A stretch of 64,000 nucleotides of DNA from assembly GCA_004380135.1 (NCBI GenBank), contig QXCR01000102.1, positions 173,035-237,034 on the forward strand, written 5' to 3'. Both the position numbers and the translations under genes were made by a program. Positions 46,049 to 56,955 of the stretch are shown in pieces. The number at the start of each line of letters is the position of its first letter. The stretch's first letter is position 1. Source of the stretch: Stemphylium vesicarium (lineage: Eukaryota > Ascomycota > Dothideomycetes > Pleosporales > Pleosporaceae). The notes beneath the pieces were generated by a model that worked only from the letters and a program-made list of their open reading frames with translations, made no database searches and was not told the DNA's origin.

Positions 46049-48340
46049 ATGGGCGATGTCGAGTCCGCCACGGTTAAGCTCGCCGAGCTGTTGCGACACC
46101 CGGAGGACCTGGATAAGATCCCCGCCCTCAAGGCCGAATTCACGCGCAAGAAGGCGGCCGTTGACGGCCAACTGCGCCATGGCCTCAAGGAGCAGCTGGA
46201 GCTCACCCAGGCGGGCATGAGCAGCATCACCGAGGGCCAGCGGACCGTCAACCTGATCAAGGAGGAGATGATGAAGATAGACAAGCTGTGCGCCGAGGCC
46301 CAGAACATGATCCAGGACTTCCCCCACATCAATCTTGTCGCTCAGACACACAAGAACTTCGAGTCGGTCGAGAAGATGCGCAACGACATTGAAACCTTTG
46401 AAGAGCGCCTGGAGAACCTCGAGATCCTGCTAGGACAGGATGCTGAAGACCCCGCCAACCAGCCCAACCTGCTGCAGGTCCACTACGGCCTGACCCAGCT
46501 ACGAGACATCCGCGACGAAGCCATTGGTCAAATCAAGAACAGCGATAGCTCCACAGAGCTGATTGACAACCTCACCCTCGAAAGCGGTGTCACTGTACAA
46601 GACCTCTTTACTCGTCTGGACGATGTCGTAGAGTGGTTCGACAGACATGTTGGCGAAGCATGCATAAACCTGATTGAGTTGGTCCAAACTGGCAACGATG
46701 GCATGGTAGTTCGTCTGGCTGTTGTTGTCGAGGAGGAGGAGAAGACGGACAAGAAGATCAAGGCTTTGCAAGATGCTCAGAGAGAATTCGGCGACCTCGC
46801 CTCGCGCTTCAAGTCCATCACCCAGGGACCCAAGGAGCTCCGCGGGTACAAGGAGAAGTTCATCACCTCCATTGGCTACGTCTGCAAGGCGCAAATGGAC
46901 GACGTCAGAGAAAAGTTCATGGAGGACCCGGAAAAGATTGAAAAGTATTTCAAATGGTACTTCAACAATCTCAACACCGTGAAGCTGGGAATGGTGAATC
47001 TCATGCCCAAGAAGTGGAAAATCTTTGAGACGTATACGAACATCTACCACACTCAGATGCACGAGTTTCTCATGAGCTTCGCCGACGACGAGGCCCTGGG
47101 ACCACAGTACCTGCTCGCCGTCATAAATTGGGTGGACAAGTACTATACCAAAATGCAGAAGCTCGGCTTTTCCGAAGAGCAATTGCAACCGCACGTCATT
47201 GACAACCGCAGCGCTGAGCTGATCCGCACCTACCGCTCCGTCATCATCCAGGCCGTCGATCAATACATGGAGCGCATCAACACCCAAGACCGCAAGAGCT
47301 TCTTGGACCAGGACAGAACGGCATACGAAGTCAACCCAGATGGTATCTACCAGACGAGATCGCTCGGAGACGTATGGACCCTGTTCAGCCAAAATATTGG
47401 CGTTGCAGCCAGTAGCCAGCGCCCTGACGTTGCCGACGGTGTGGTAGACGCCATGTTCCGCGCTCTGATGTCGCGCCAGCGTATTTGGACTCAACTCATA
47501 GATGAAGAGAAAGCCAAATATGTCGGAGCCAATCCTGCGCTTGATGGCGATGGAGTACCCATCTTCCAAGAATGGCTGGTCGCCCTTGCAAACGATCAAA
47601 TCATCTGCATCGATGACGACTTAGAAGGCAGCAGCCGCGCTTCATTCTTGAGTGTCTTTGAGCGCGAAGTCACCCCCATCGTTTCACAAGATTACATGAT
47701 CGACAAGCTGGCCAAGAATGTCGACGAAGTCAAGAACGGTTACATCGACATCTCATCGCACTGCATACAAGTCTTCTGCGAACTTATCTTCATTACCGAT
47801 TTCAAGCCCATCCTTTCCAAATTCTTTACCCCTGAATGGTACACCAGGACGGACATGGCGTCCATCATCTTGACTTTCAAGGATTATCTCGCAGAATTTG
47901 AAGGGCTACTCCACCGCTCGCTGCGCGATTTGATCATGGACTCGCTCGCCGATGAGCTGCTAGTCCAGTACCTTGGCGCTGTACGCAATAAAGGAGCAAA
48001 GTTTAAGAGAACAGACCAATTTGGTGCCAAGATGAAGGATGATCTCCTCACGGCTTTTGAATTCTTCAGGTCCTACGGAGAGCAGGGGGCAGATATTATG
48101 CAGCGATGGCGAGCCGTGCAGGAATTCCTCAACCTGATCGAATGCGACAAGTCGCAAGTGCAGTTTGCCTACGTGCAGTTCAAGACTGCTTACCGAGATG
48201 TTACTATTACCTGGGTGGAAGCTGTATTAAGAACAAGGGACGATTTCGATAGGGGCATGTTAAATGCGGTTAAAGCAAAGGCTGCTGAACCTATTGCAGA
48301 AGATGCACCCCCTGACCCAATTATGGGGAGAGTAAAGTAG
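46049..48340 (+). CDS. SEC6: Exocyst complex component Sec6 (EXOC3)
   Basis: A single-exon gene of 763 residues, the usual size for fungal Sec6. The N-terminal part is coiled-coil (about residues 20-140, including INLVAQTHKNFESVEKMR). The rest is the all-helical Sec6 domain, with YFKWYFNNLNTVKLGMVNLMPKKWKIFETY and LRDLIMDSLADELLVQYLGAVRNKGAKFKR as diagnostic segments (long motifs given in part only as landmarks near residues 295-325 and 625-655). Sec6 is a core exocyst subunit that tethers secretory vesicles at the plasma membrane and binds the SNARE Sec9. In filamentous fungi the complex works at growing hyphal tips. The lack of introns is notable beside its intron-bearing neighbours, but the reading frame is intact throughout. 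Confidence 0.96.
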   Translation: MGDVESATVKLAELLRHPEDLDKIPALKAEFTRKKAAVDGQLRHGLKEQLELTQAGMSSITEGQRTVNLIKEEMMKIDKLCAEAQNMIQDFPHINLVAQTHKNFESVEKMRNDIETFEERLENLEILLGQDAEDPANQPNLLQVHYGLTQLRDIRDEAIGQIKNSDSSTELIDNLTLESGVTVQDLFTRLDDVVEWFDRHVGEACINLIELVQTGNDGMVVRLAVVVEEEEKTDKKIKALQDAQREFGDLASRFKSITQGPKELRGYKEKFITSIGYVCKAQMDDVREKFMEDPEKIEKYFKWYFNNLNTVKLGMVNLMPKKWKIFETYTNIYHTQMHEFLMSFADDEALGPQYLLAVINWVDKYYTKMQKLGFSEEQLQPHVIDNRSAELIRTYRSVIIQAVDQYMERINTQDRKSFLDQDRTAYEVNPDGIYQTRSLGDVWTLFSQNIGVAASSQRPDVADGVVDAMFRALMSRQRIWTQLIDEEKAKYVGANPALDGDGVPIFQEWLVALANDQIICIDDDLEGSSRASFLSVFEREVTPIVSQDYMIDKLAKNVDEVKNGYIDISSHCIQVFCELIFITDFKPILSKFFTPEWYTRTDMASIILTFKDYLAEFEGLLHRSLRDLIMDSLADELLVQYLGAVRNKGAKFKRTDQFGAKMKDDLLTAFEFFRSYGEQGADIMQRWRAVQEFLNLIECDKSQVQFAYVQFKTAYRDVTITWVEAVLRTRDDFDRGMLNAVKAKAAEPIAEDAPPDPIMGRVK

Positions 48341-49482
48341 GGTTGAAATTCCCGGCTGAATTCAGCTGTGAAGGTTTGAGCATTTTCGGCGTTAGAGGTG
48401 TACTCACCTTAGGTCAGTAGTACATGGCGGCCACCGGTCATGGCGGCGCATCACTAACCATTCTAGAGCAATACCCCAGGTCTTTGACCATCACTAGATT
48501 AGCGAATACGAAGTTTTCTACATCGCGCGAACGGTTTGCATTACCACGTCTTACGAGAAGTCTCCCGTATTCCAGCGCGCATTGCCGGTCTTTCTTGGGC
48601 ATGGCGTTGGCAATTCCCCATCTTGAACTCGCCCTCCAGTGGTTATGCACGCAAGCACAAAGACGTAATGTTGATCGGCAGGTGCTCTTTCCCATCGACA
48701 AACCCGCTCATGTTCGTCAAAACACACTAGTCTAGTGTGGGCTAGCGTCAGGGGCGCACCGACGTCTCAGAAGAGTGGAAGGAGCCGTGCGCTCCTTTCA
48801 AGAGATGAGCTTAATATACAGCCCGTCGCCTTAGTTGCTTGCTACAATTGCGGTACCAGGGCGGTCATGTTTCGAAACATTTCCTCATTTGACGAGACGC
48901 GATCGCGTGTCCCGTCAGATCTGTAGGAGGAACTGTACAGGACGACTTGGAAGACCAACGTCACACAGCGCTGGTAGCGCGCATGAACAGTGAACATGGA
49001 CCGAGAGCGACGCGCAACACCCACTCCACCATTATCCGCCCGCCGCGAGGCTGCATCATCCAACCAACGCTTCGGCCACCCGCGGATCATCGTTTTAATC
49101 TCCGCTATCGCCTCAATCTTCGAGCCCTTTCACCGTGTTCTCCACGGCTCGTGCAAGGGTGTCCTATCCAATCTAGACCCCAAGACAGAGGGAAATGAAT
49201 CGATGGAGTCGATCTTTGGGCGAGGCTGGCGCGTCCCCATCCACACCAGTCCATCCACTCTCCCTCATCTACTGTTAATATGCGGCATGTATAAGACCCG
49301 CTCGACGCCTCACCATCTGTCTATTTCGTCCTCATCCCAAGATCTCATAATCAATAGTTGTTTAAACTATTAGCCACTCTTTTAGAGCCATTCCTACATT
49401 CTTTTACAACACACTTTCCCCACGTCCAACTCTTCTTCTCGCCTTATACCCGTTTCTTTTCAAAAGACAACAATCAAGCAAT
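48341..49482. other. Gene-free stretch between SEC6 and the wall-protein gene
   Basis: About 1.1 kb with only short ORFs (for example 48424-48735 and 48990-49373) whose translations have no family resemblance. The last 150 bp before 49483 are pyrimidine-rich and contain a caatcaagcaat leader typical of highly expressed fungal genes. Confidence 0.45.
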
Positions 49483-49925
49483 ATGCGTTTCTCCATCGTC
49501 GCCGCTTCCCTCATCGCAGCCGTCGCGGCTCAGTACCCCGCTGCTGACGAGACCTGCTCCGCCGCTGTGACTGTCACCGTCACCGAGTAAGTTTGGACTG
49601 ATACTCTATCATATGCCGACCATTCTAACCTCTTATTAGGACCATGGGCTCTCATACTCCCATTGCTCCTTCCAGCATGTCCGCCTACTACCCCACCACC
49701 TCGGCCATGAGCGCCTCTGCCACCCCCTTGGTCCCCGAGGCCTCCACCGTTGTCAGCGGTATGCCTCCCGCCGGTACTGGATACCCCGTCGCTCCCATCG
49801 GCTCTGGCACCGCCTCCCCCAGCGGTACCGGCGCTCCCTACCCCGAGTTCACTGGCGCCGCTTCCGGCTTCAAGGTCGGTGGCGCTCTTGCTGGTGTCGC
49901 TGGTGTCGCTGCTCTCCTTTTGTAG
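49483..49925 (+). CDS. Small Ser/Thr/Pro-rich GPI-anchored cell-wall type protein
   Basis: Two exons (49483-49586, 49640-49925) encode 129 residues, with a 53-bp intron. A clear signal peptide (MRFSIVAASLIAAVAA) is followed by TCSAAVTVTVTETMGS, the start seen in several fungal GPI wall proteins. A Ser/Thr/Pro/Ala-rich middle suited to O-mannosylation follows. The C-terminus (GFKVGGALAGVAGVAALLL), after a small-residue GAASG stretch, fits a GPI addition signal. Codon use is strongly biased to C-ending codons, which suggests high expression. No enzymatic domain is present. A structural or surface role is inferred. Only two cysteines could be found, including one in the signal-proximal region, so it is not a cysteine-rich effector. 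Confidence 0.82.
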
Positions 49926-50152
49926 ACATGAAAGCGGAGGATTGGTGAGAAGTGGTTCTGGAGAAGGAGTGGTGTTGTAGATACCCTGACTTATCATTCT
50001 TGTTCACCTCTTTGAATCACACTTTGAGCTACGTTGACGTATGCCTATTTTGCATGTTCTAATGCGAGTGAAATTCGGACTATTCACGCGCCATTGATGT
50101 CTTGTGGTGAGGGTTCTGGCGGTATCACTGAGCTCTATTTGCTTTGCCCCCA

Positions 50153-51694
50153 TCACGAGCTTGTCGTCAAGAACTTCCCTGTAGGTGCTTCCCCAGTGAT
50201 CAAATACTTGCCAATGAGGTCGCTTGTCTCTCCACCCAGAGGTAGACTTCCATGCCCATCGCCATTGCGGATTACCAGGACTGCGTTCTCAATCTCCTCG
50301 AGCATGCCTACTGCCCAAGGCAGGCCCGTTGAAGCATCCCCCGTGCTACTCGTCATGACTACCGTAGTATCAGATTTGACATTGAGCTTCATAGGCGGAT
50401 TCTTGACCGCAACCGGCCAACCCATGCATGCATGCTGTGCTCTCCATCTATGACTTGCTCCTCGGACGAGAGGTGTGTATGCAGTCGCCATTGCCAATTT
50501 TGCCTTGATGTCTGACAACGACCCAGACCGGTTCCAGTCTAAGCAGTTAATTGCCAGGCGAGAAAAGACCTCGGGGTTTGAGTACGGCGTCGACAGGATG
50601 GATGCATCGCCATGTGAGGCGTCGAACAGACCTGAGGCAAGAATCTGCCATGATGCACCTAGACCCACCCCTGCACCCGGGAAATTGAGAAACCCTTGGG
50701 CGTTAAAAAGTATATCCTCGGTAGTGACATCCGGGAGACAGCCTGTGCCATCGCAAGACAAGGCAGGGATTGGTGTTTCAGCCGCCTCGGTAAGTAATTT
50801 CAACCACAGCGCTCTCACATCTTGTCCATGAAGCGCTGAAGACGCATCCGTGGCAGCCCAGTCGAAGAAGTGTGTCAGAACGAGTTCGTAAGAGGATGTG
50901 TCGATATGGATGTTTGCTGCTTCAGACTGCGAATGCTGCACAATGGCATCAAGAGCGAACGTACGGACGTTGTCTGGAAACAGGCTGATGTACTGTGCTC
51001 CCAGTTGAGAGCCATAGGACAGGCCAAGGAAGTTGATGGGTTCGCTGCCAAGAGCGACGCGCACAGCTTCATGGTCTTTCGTCGCGCTGATGGTATCGAC
51101 ATGCTCAAGAAGCGGTCCCGTTAGTTCACGGCAAGACTCTCCCAGTCTTTTGTTTTTGTCTACCAGAGCATCGAGTTCTTCTTCCGTCTGAGGAAACCAT
51201 GACACACGCTCAGCGTAGATTTCTTTGCTGCAGTTTATCTGGTGGCTCAGGCCAACACCACGCGGATCTAAACCGATGATATCGAAAGCGGTCCGAAGCA
51301 GGAGCGTTTGATTTCGGAATGCACCTTGTGCCATGGATGATACCATCGTCGATGCCGGCGAGCCAGGTCCGCCAGGGTTTATGAACAAAGAGCCGATTTT
51401 CGATGAGGTATTCGAAGGTATTGCGGGTAGCTTGACGAGCCCAAGATCAAAGTGTTCACCATAGGGTGTGCCCCAATCAATGGGAACAGAGAACTTGGCG
51501 CATTCTAGGATAGATGGAAATCCGAGCTCGGGAGCGCATGCAGTCCATGAGATGGACGAAAGTGTGCTGTTCACCGGGGGAAAGGGATGCGCGTCCAGAT
51601 CGCGTGCATTTGATATATCGGCACCGGATGCATCAAGTAGAAGTGACACGATAATGAATAGGAAATAGCAGTAGAGGGCGTTGCAAAATGACAT
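50153..51694 (-). CDS. Secreted alpha/beta hydrolase, TAP-like S33 peptidase family
   Basis: A single-exon minus-strand gene of 513 residues from the ATG at 51694. An N-terminal hydrophobic stretch (ALYCYFLFIIVSLLLDASGA) is a signal peptide. The fold is of the tripeptidyl-aminopeptidase type: SLFINPGGPGSPAS (oxyanion region), FDIIGLDPRGVGLS, and the nucleophile elbow LGLSYGSQLGAQY. The C-terminal TAP-like domain has CMGWPV, TTVVMTSSTGDASTGLPWA with the acid, and the His in GDGHGSLPLGG. Several N-glycosylation sites (NSTL, NTSS, NQT) fit secretion. Related enzymes release short peptides or act on esters, so the exact substrate is open. It overlaps no neighbour and faces the wall-protein gene tail to tail, 227 bp apart. 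Confidence 0.9.
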   Translation of the reverse strand: MSFCNALYCYFLFIIVSLLLDASGADISNARDLDAHPFPPVNSTLSSISWTACAPELGFPSILECAKFSVPIDWGTPYGEHFDLGLVKLPAIPSNTSSKIGSLFINPGGPGSPASTMVSSMAQGAFRNQTLLLRTAFDIIGLDPRGVGLSHQINCSKEIYAERVSWFPQTEEELDALVDKNKRLGESCRELTGPLLEHVDTISATKDHEAVRVALGSEPINFLGLSYGSQLGAQYISLFPDNVRTFALDAIVQHSQSEAANIHIDTSSYELVLTHFFDWAATDASSALHGQDVRALWLKLLTEAAETPIPALSCDGTGCLPDVTTEDILFNAQGFLNFPGAGVGLGASWQILASGLFDASHGDASILSTPYSNPEVFSRLAINCLDWNRSGSLSDIKAKLAMATAYTPLVRGASHRWRAQHACMGWPVAVKNPPMKLNVKSDTTVVMTSSTGDASTGLPWAVGMLEEIENAVLVIRNGDGHGSLPLGGETSDLIGKYLITGEAPTGKFLTTSS

Positions 51695-52534
51695 CTTGCT
51701 AGGTGCAAATGTATCAAGACTGGGGAGTTGTGGAAGTTGTTGAGAACAACACACGAGAAGAGACCATCTTTTATGTCGCGGACCTGCGTATCAAGGTATC
51801 TAATCATGATGAGCCATCCACGAAAACTGGACGCTGTAAGCGCTGCATCTCGGGAACTGAAGAGCCGAAGGTAAACTTGCACCCAGCTTACCGGTGCTGG
51901 ATTGAGCAGTAGTGCTGATATGCAGTAAAGCCAAGCGAGGCGAAAGGCGTGATGTCTTACGAAGCAATCGCGAACAGATATGAGGCTTCCAGGCTCTGAA
52001 AGTGTTTAATAGAGCAAGTCTATTCAAACTGTATGCTGAAAGTCGTCGACTTGACAGGAATAGAGCCAATTATCACATGATAATAGCTCTCAAGTGATTT
52101 TGGTATGGCTTGGCCAGTCTATGTGTCAAAAGAAGAAATAGCGGGGTGGTACGATGATTCTCGTAAGCATGCAGGAGCGACGAGGTTGTGACGTAACAAA
52201 TTGCCTCACACACCAAGCCACCCCGCGTGGCTGCACTCAGGCATGTCGTCCACCCATCAAAGACGCCAGCTCCATTCGAAGGCTCTATCTCTTGCACACG
52301 ATACCCTAGAATTTGATGGGAATTTACAAAGGACTCTCCCTTGGTGCGTGAAATTCTGGTGGTTGTGACGATGAATGTACATTGGTCGCATCGGCTGCAG
52401 CCTGTAAACGCCACCGCGTTCGACAAAGTACAAGCCAAGGTAACACCGAATTCTCAGATCCATTCTTAGCCACACTCACGGCACCTCAACGCGCAGCCTG
52501 CGACAACAGACCTCATTCATCGCCACATACAACG
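51695..52534. other. Gene-free stretch upstream of the TAP-like peptidase
   Basis: These 0.84 kb form a divergent interval between the peptidase (minus) and an orphan gene (plus). Only small, unrelated ORFs are present. No repeat or RNA gene was recognised. Confidence 0.45.
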
Positions 52535-53278
52535 ATGGCCGCTACTACAAGCAACGACGGACCAGCGCCCGTTCTCACAGAGGCTGTCGTCGCGCTTCAG
52601 GCTGTCGTACGGAGGGTTTTAGAAGATTTGAGAAGTGGACGTCAGGTTTCCATAATGAAACCATCTTATCACTCATTCGTAGAAGGTGAATCAACGACAG
52701 TGATGAGCGTCGCAGCGGCGGATGAGGGAACAACGGCTCGCCTAGAGGGACTACAGCAACAGCTGAACATGTTAGAGAAGCAACTTCACTTGAGAGGTGA
52801 ATGGCTTCCCCCAGCATACTTAGAAGATGCATCATCTTCATCTATTCTCGACTTAGCCGACCTTTCGAACGCGATAAATATATTGGGCCAGTTGGTCAGC
52901 TCCACCAGCCCCGCTAAACATCATACACCTCAACAAACACTCTCCATCTATAACTGGAGCTGGGATCCCGCATGGCACGAGTTTTATACATATATTCCTT
53001 CTCGAAAAACATATATCTATCTCTCAAGATGGAAGTTGAACGAGGCGAGAGACGTGTGGGAACATGTCAGCATGGCTGGGGTGAGGTCGATGCCAGACGT
53101 GGCGGCGGAAATGTTCGGCGCTTGGGAAGATTGGGCTTGGGATGCAACGATGGGTCAATGGTTTCTAGATTTGGTGGAAGGAAGTGGCGAGAAGATCCAG
53201 GTATTTGCAAGTCCGTGGCGGGTGCAAGAAGATGGCGAATGGGTATATGTTGGCATGATTGGTCGCGCAACACCGTAA
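52535..53278 (+). CDS. Hypothetical protein with Trp/Tyr-rich C-terminal half
   Basis: A single-exon gene of 247 residues starting at the ATG at 52535. Upstream in-frame codons to 52382 lack an ATG. The first third is helical and likely coiled-coil (EGLQQQLNMLEKQLHLRGEW). The C-terminal part is rich in aromatic residues, with a repeated pattern of Trp pairs: NWSWDPAWHEFYTYIP, LSRWKLNEARDVWEHV and AWEDWAWDATMGQWFLDLV. There is no known domain, signal peptide or membrane helix. The aromatic repeats argue for a folded protein and thus a real gene. Function unknown. Confidence 0.6.
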   Translation: MAATTSNDGPAPVLTEAVVALQAVVRRVLEDLRSGRQVSIMKPSYHSFVEGESTTVMSVAAADEGTTARLEGLQQQLNMLEKQLHLRGEWLPPAYLEDASSSSILDLADLSNAINILGQLVSSTSPAKHHTPQQTLSIYNWSWDPAWHEFYTYIPSRKTYIYLSRWKLNEARDVWEHVSMAGVRSMPDVAAEMFGAWEDWAWDATMGQWFLDLVEGSGEKIQVFASPWRVQEDGEWVYVGMIGRATP

Positions 53279-53628
53279 GAGGCAGCATCTCGAACACAAA
53301 GTAACGCTGTAACACAGTGATTTACCCGATCCCCTGAGAGGTAGTTTCGGTCATCGAGTAGTCCAAAAGCTATACACTGTGAAACAACAGCGTCTTGAAA
53401 AATCGGTCGATAATCACCCGCGTGAACAAAGGGATTGAAACTAATCTTTACAGTGTCTAACTATATCTTAAGCCACCTTCCCAGGTGTGAGATTTCAATC
53501 TGTTGTCAGAAACTCATATATAATGTCGTCATTTCTTAGGAGAATGGCATCTCCTATGTTGAAAGAGCAATGCGATCAGAAGTAGAGGCACCCGAAAGCT
53601 ATTCCTATCCTATGCACGTATAGCTCGT

Positions 53629-54165
53629 ATGCAAGCCAAACTTCCTGGCCACAACAGCAGCGTTTTCGTAGCTAACCGGGCACTAGCAAATTCATCACGT
53701 AGCAACCAGGATTATCTCAGTTGCCGTCAGGCATTTAGTACTGATAGAGCCCCGACCCCAAAGCGCTTGCGTGTCCCAGATCCACTACGAACTCGTGTAG
53801 ACAACCGCACACCACTGTCCGCGGGCCCTGCTGGTTACAGATACACAGATTTATGCTCCCGCACTCCAGATCTGGAGTCGTTCCGCTATGATCATGGCAT
53901 TCGCTTCAAGAGGCGAATATCCCTCCAAGCAGTGCCTTTTTTCAGTGATTGGGATCTGCTGTTTGACGAAGACGCGTGGCCATCGAGGATGAGTGAAAAG
54001 TGTGTAGACTTTCTGAAGTCTGTGAATGGATCTCTAAAACGGAGGATCGTGAGTTGCGCAAAAACAATGAGCAGGTTCTGGAACGTTTCAAAAAAAGGAA
54101 CCACTGAATGTTGCTATGCGTCAGAGAATAGAACTCCAAGCGCTACCCGCTGCTCTTGTTTGTAG
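53629..54165 (+). CDS. Uncertain hypothetical protein
   Basis: An ATG-initiated ORF of 178 residues with no recognised domain. A plausible structured stretch is SDWDLLFDEDAWPSRMSEKC near residue 105, and the rest is Arg/Ser-rich. There is no signal peptide and no neighbour linkage, and it sits in a 1.5-kb interval that otherwise looks noncoding. Length is the main support, so it may be chance. Confidence 0.35.
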   Translation: MQAKLPGHNSSVFVANRALANSSRSNQDYLSCRQAFSTDRAPTPKRLRVPDPLRTRVDNRTPLSAGPAGYRYTDLCSRTPDLESFRYDHGIRFKRRISLQAVPFFSDWDLLFDEDAWPSRMSEKCVDFLKSVNGSLKRRIVSCAKTMSRFWNVSKKGTTECCYASENRTPSATRCSCL

Positions 54166-54767
54166 GAGTAGTAATTCCTCGCTCCCTTATACTCGCGTTT
54201 GTATCCTCATTATGCACGAAATCCCCGAGTCTTGCTACACTTCATTCTTCGTGACCAAGGAATGAGTGGCCACAGAAGACGTGCGTTCTGCCGACTTTGT
54301 CTCCCACATCAAGTATGCACTGGCTGTAGAAGTTTTCATGCAGGTAAAGGTACGCAAATCGCGTAGATACTATGGTACATCAAAGCTTTTCATATGGATT
54401 ATACGAGACCTCAGCCTGACGAGAGTGTGGACTTTTGCTACCGACAACTCAGTGCAAATCTTCGTAGATCTTACCTCGTCCGATCTTTGGGAACTCGAAT
54501 CTGCACATTATCTTACCACCTGATGGAGGGATCTGCTAATTTTGACGCGACATGAGTGGATACACCAAGAATCAGCGGCGTTGTACGTACAACAGCTGAC
54601 GGAAATAGTCCAATATGCAACATGTTCTTCAAGTAATAATGATAGATGGCGTAATTCTGGTTTGATTTGACATGTTCTGAGTGTTATGAAAACAGTTGAA
54701 AGAAGTATATGTACATAAGATCATGAGACTGGCTAGAGCAATCTTGGAAGGGTGTCAGCACGAAGTC

Positions 54768-55830
54768 TTAGTTCGGCTCCTCCCATTCGTAAGAAAATGA
54801 CTCCGCGCGGCCAAAGTTTGGCGACCCGTCGGCGTTGGCAGTTAAAGGCTGAACCATCGCGTAGCGAGAATCATCGCAAGCGCCTGCAGAGTTGGAAGCA
54901 GCGTGGAAGGTGATCCAAGTCTCGTTGCCACTCGGGCTTGTAAAGAAGCTGTTATGGCCAGTTCCGAAGTTGCCGTTGCTACTAGTAAGGCTGCAGCCGT
55001 TGCTCTTCGTCCAGGATGAGGCTTGAGTCGGGTCTGATGCGCCATCCCATTCTAGCAAAGCAACGCAGTAATCTGGGGTCCAGCAGAAATTGGCGGAATA
55101 AGCAATGTAGGTCTTGCCACCAAAGTATAGTCCATGCTGACCCTCTTGCACTGGAGTCTCGCTCCTTTCCCACTCTTCAGTCGGCTGTGAGATGATGCTC
55201 AGTGGGCCAGTCAGGGATATGTTGTCATCTCCGAGGCGGCGCATACAAGTTGACTGATTGGGAACTCCAGTCATACAAGAGTAGACAAAGTAGTTGCCGT
55301 AGTCTGCGAAGCGAACGATGGTTCCGTCGATGCCCCAGTCGGTAGTGAGTTGCGCACCGTAAGACCAATCTTCCCAAGGCGAAGCGCCACCTGTGTTTGA
55401 GCGGTTAGTACATTGTAGAGCATTCGCGAGGCCAAACCGATCTCTGCACTATTGGGACAATCGACATACCAACGAGGACGTGGGACCTCTGTCCGCCAAG
55501 GTTATTGGAACCAGTCTCGCCAGCCGTGTAGTAGATGTACCATTTTCCATCTAGGTAGTGGAGCTCGGGTGCCCACACGTTGCAGCACCGAGATGGGTTG
55601 GTATCAGTGTAGATGGTGCGAATCTCGGACGTCTTCAGCTCTTCAATAGATCGGGCCCGTGTGAGTTTCAAATCGTCCCACTCGGTCGCGATGAAATAGT
55701 ACCAGCCGCCAGAGTACACCACCTGAGGATCAGCGCCTCCGGGGTTTCGGATGGGGTTGGTAAGAGCATCGCTGAGCCCTGCCACACTGAGGACCACCAA
55801 CAATGAGGCAAAGGATTGCTGAAAGAACAT
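54768..55830 (-). CDS. Secreted glycoside hydrolase family 43 enzyme (arabinofuranosidase/xylosidase type)
   Basis: Two minus-strand exons (55830-55470, 55390-54768) encode 327 residues, with a 79-bp intron splitting HVLV-GGASPWEDW. A signal peptide (MFFQQSFASLLVVLSVAGLSDA) leads. The five-bladed propeller motifs fit GH43: NPGGADPQVVY with the general-base Asp, VWAPELHYLDGKWYIYYTA, DWGIDGTIV with the pKa-setting Asp, and ETPVQEGQHGLYFGGKTY with the general-acid Glu. Each propeller blade has the W/Y-rich pattern seen in the family. Such enzymes cut arabinose or xylose from plant arabinan or arabinoxylan. The subfamily and linkage cannot be set by eye. With the CE1 esterase 13 kb away it suggests plant-wall feeding, though the two are not clustered. 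Confidence 0.92.
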
Positions 55831-56955
55831 ATTCAAAGGTTTGGTTCGGCACAAGAACGCTGAAGGATGCGCAAATGGTATGATTCGAACTGATGCACAA
55901 TGTACAAGATACGGACAATGATGATATATATTTTCACGGAAAAATAACTGTCCACTGGGGATATCCACCGCTTGGACGACTAAGATAAGGATGGTTTGAA
56001 GCCCGAGAGCTACGGGACTTGAATGACCTGAGACACCAACGGGAGGTCAGCTAGCGCTTACCTAGCTGGAGGCCCGCTCGAGTTTCGAAACGCAACATTT
56101 CTCCAAGGATCCTCGTGACTCCTTGGCAATCACGGTCGGTGAGTTTAGAGTATACCTAGGTAGCAACCAGAAGTAGGATCCGGCGTGCGGAGCAAGCCCC
56201 GCAACCTTCAGAGAATGTGTCGTGCAGCCATCATGCAGCTATTTTCCTGTCCCTAGACATTGCAGAGGGTTGTTAATGACTGCATTGTTTGTGCGTCACG
56301 GGTGCGCCCAAAGGAACTAATGGCTATGCCTAGGCGGAGCGGACTGTAATAGAGCTGCTGCCAAGGTATTTGCGGGGTCGTGTAATTAATTCTCTCCCCG
56401 GACGGAATATTTATGCCGTGGGGCACGTGGCGAGCGACTTTGTGGCGTACGTGGCGGTGTAGCGAGATGAGCGGAAGAACTCCAATTTCCCCGCTCACGG
56501 CTCATTCACCAGCACCACGCTCTTCGCCAACATCCGTCCCTTCTGGTCTTCTTGTCAATCTGCGTTACTTGTTTCAAACAAGCTTCTTCTCATCATGCGC
56601 TTGCACGCCACCATTGGCTCGTTTTTGCGCACGCTCGTCGTTCTTAGACCCCAGACGAGCGTAATGCCCGAGCCATGAACCTGGATGTTTCAGTATGTCG
56701 ATGCCAAGCTGCCAGAGCCGTTTCCCGCAAACCATTACGAAGGCGAATGTTACGCAAGCAGGCGGGTTGGTATTCCAAAGCTTCCGGGATTGTGGCTTTC
56801 CAGGGCGAAAATCTTCGCCCATGCTGAAATTGCCGGCGAGCAGGGTCGGCGGGACTATGATAGAAGCAAACAAGTCATAAGCATGAAGCAGAGTATAAAC
56901 GACTATAGTAGGCTTATGCTCAGTCGTTAAGAGGTAGGTACTTATCTGGTATCTT
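55831..56955. other. Gene-free stretch between GH43 promoter and P450 relic
   Basis: These 1.1 kb contain the GH43 promoter and several overlapping ORFs of 60-83 codons (for example 56413-56664 and 56685-56930) with no consistent frame or domain. I see nothing further in it. Confidence 0.4.

Noticed and set aside
46499..47599. 366-codon minus-strand ORF inside SEC6
   Set aside because: It is antisense to a fully conserved exocyst subunit. Its translation resembles a reverse-frame artefact with no family motif.
54266..54523. 85-codon ORF as an additional gene
   Set aside because: No motif, no splice structure and no neighbour support; its length is within chance expectation.
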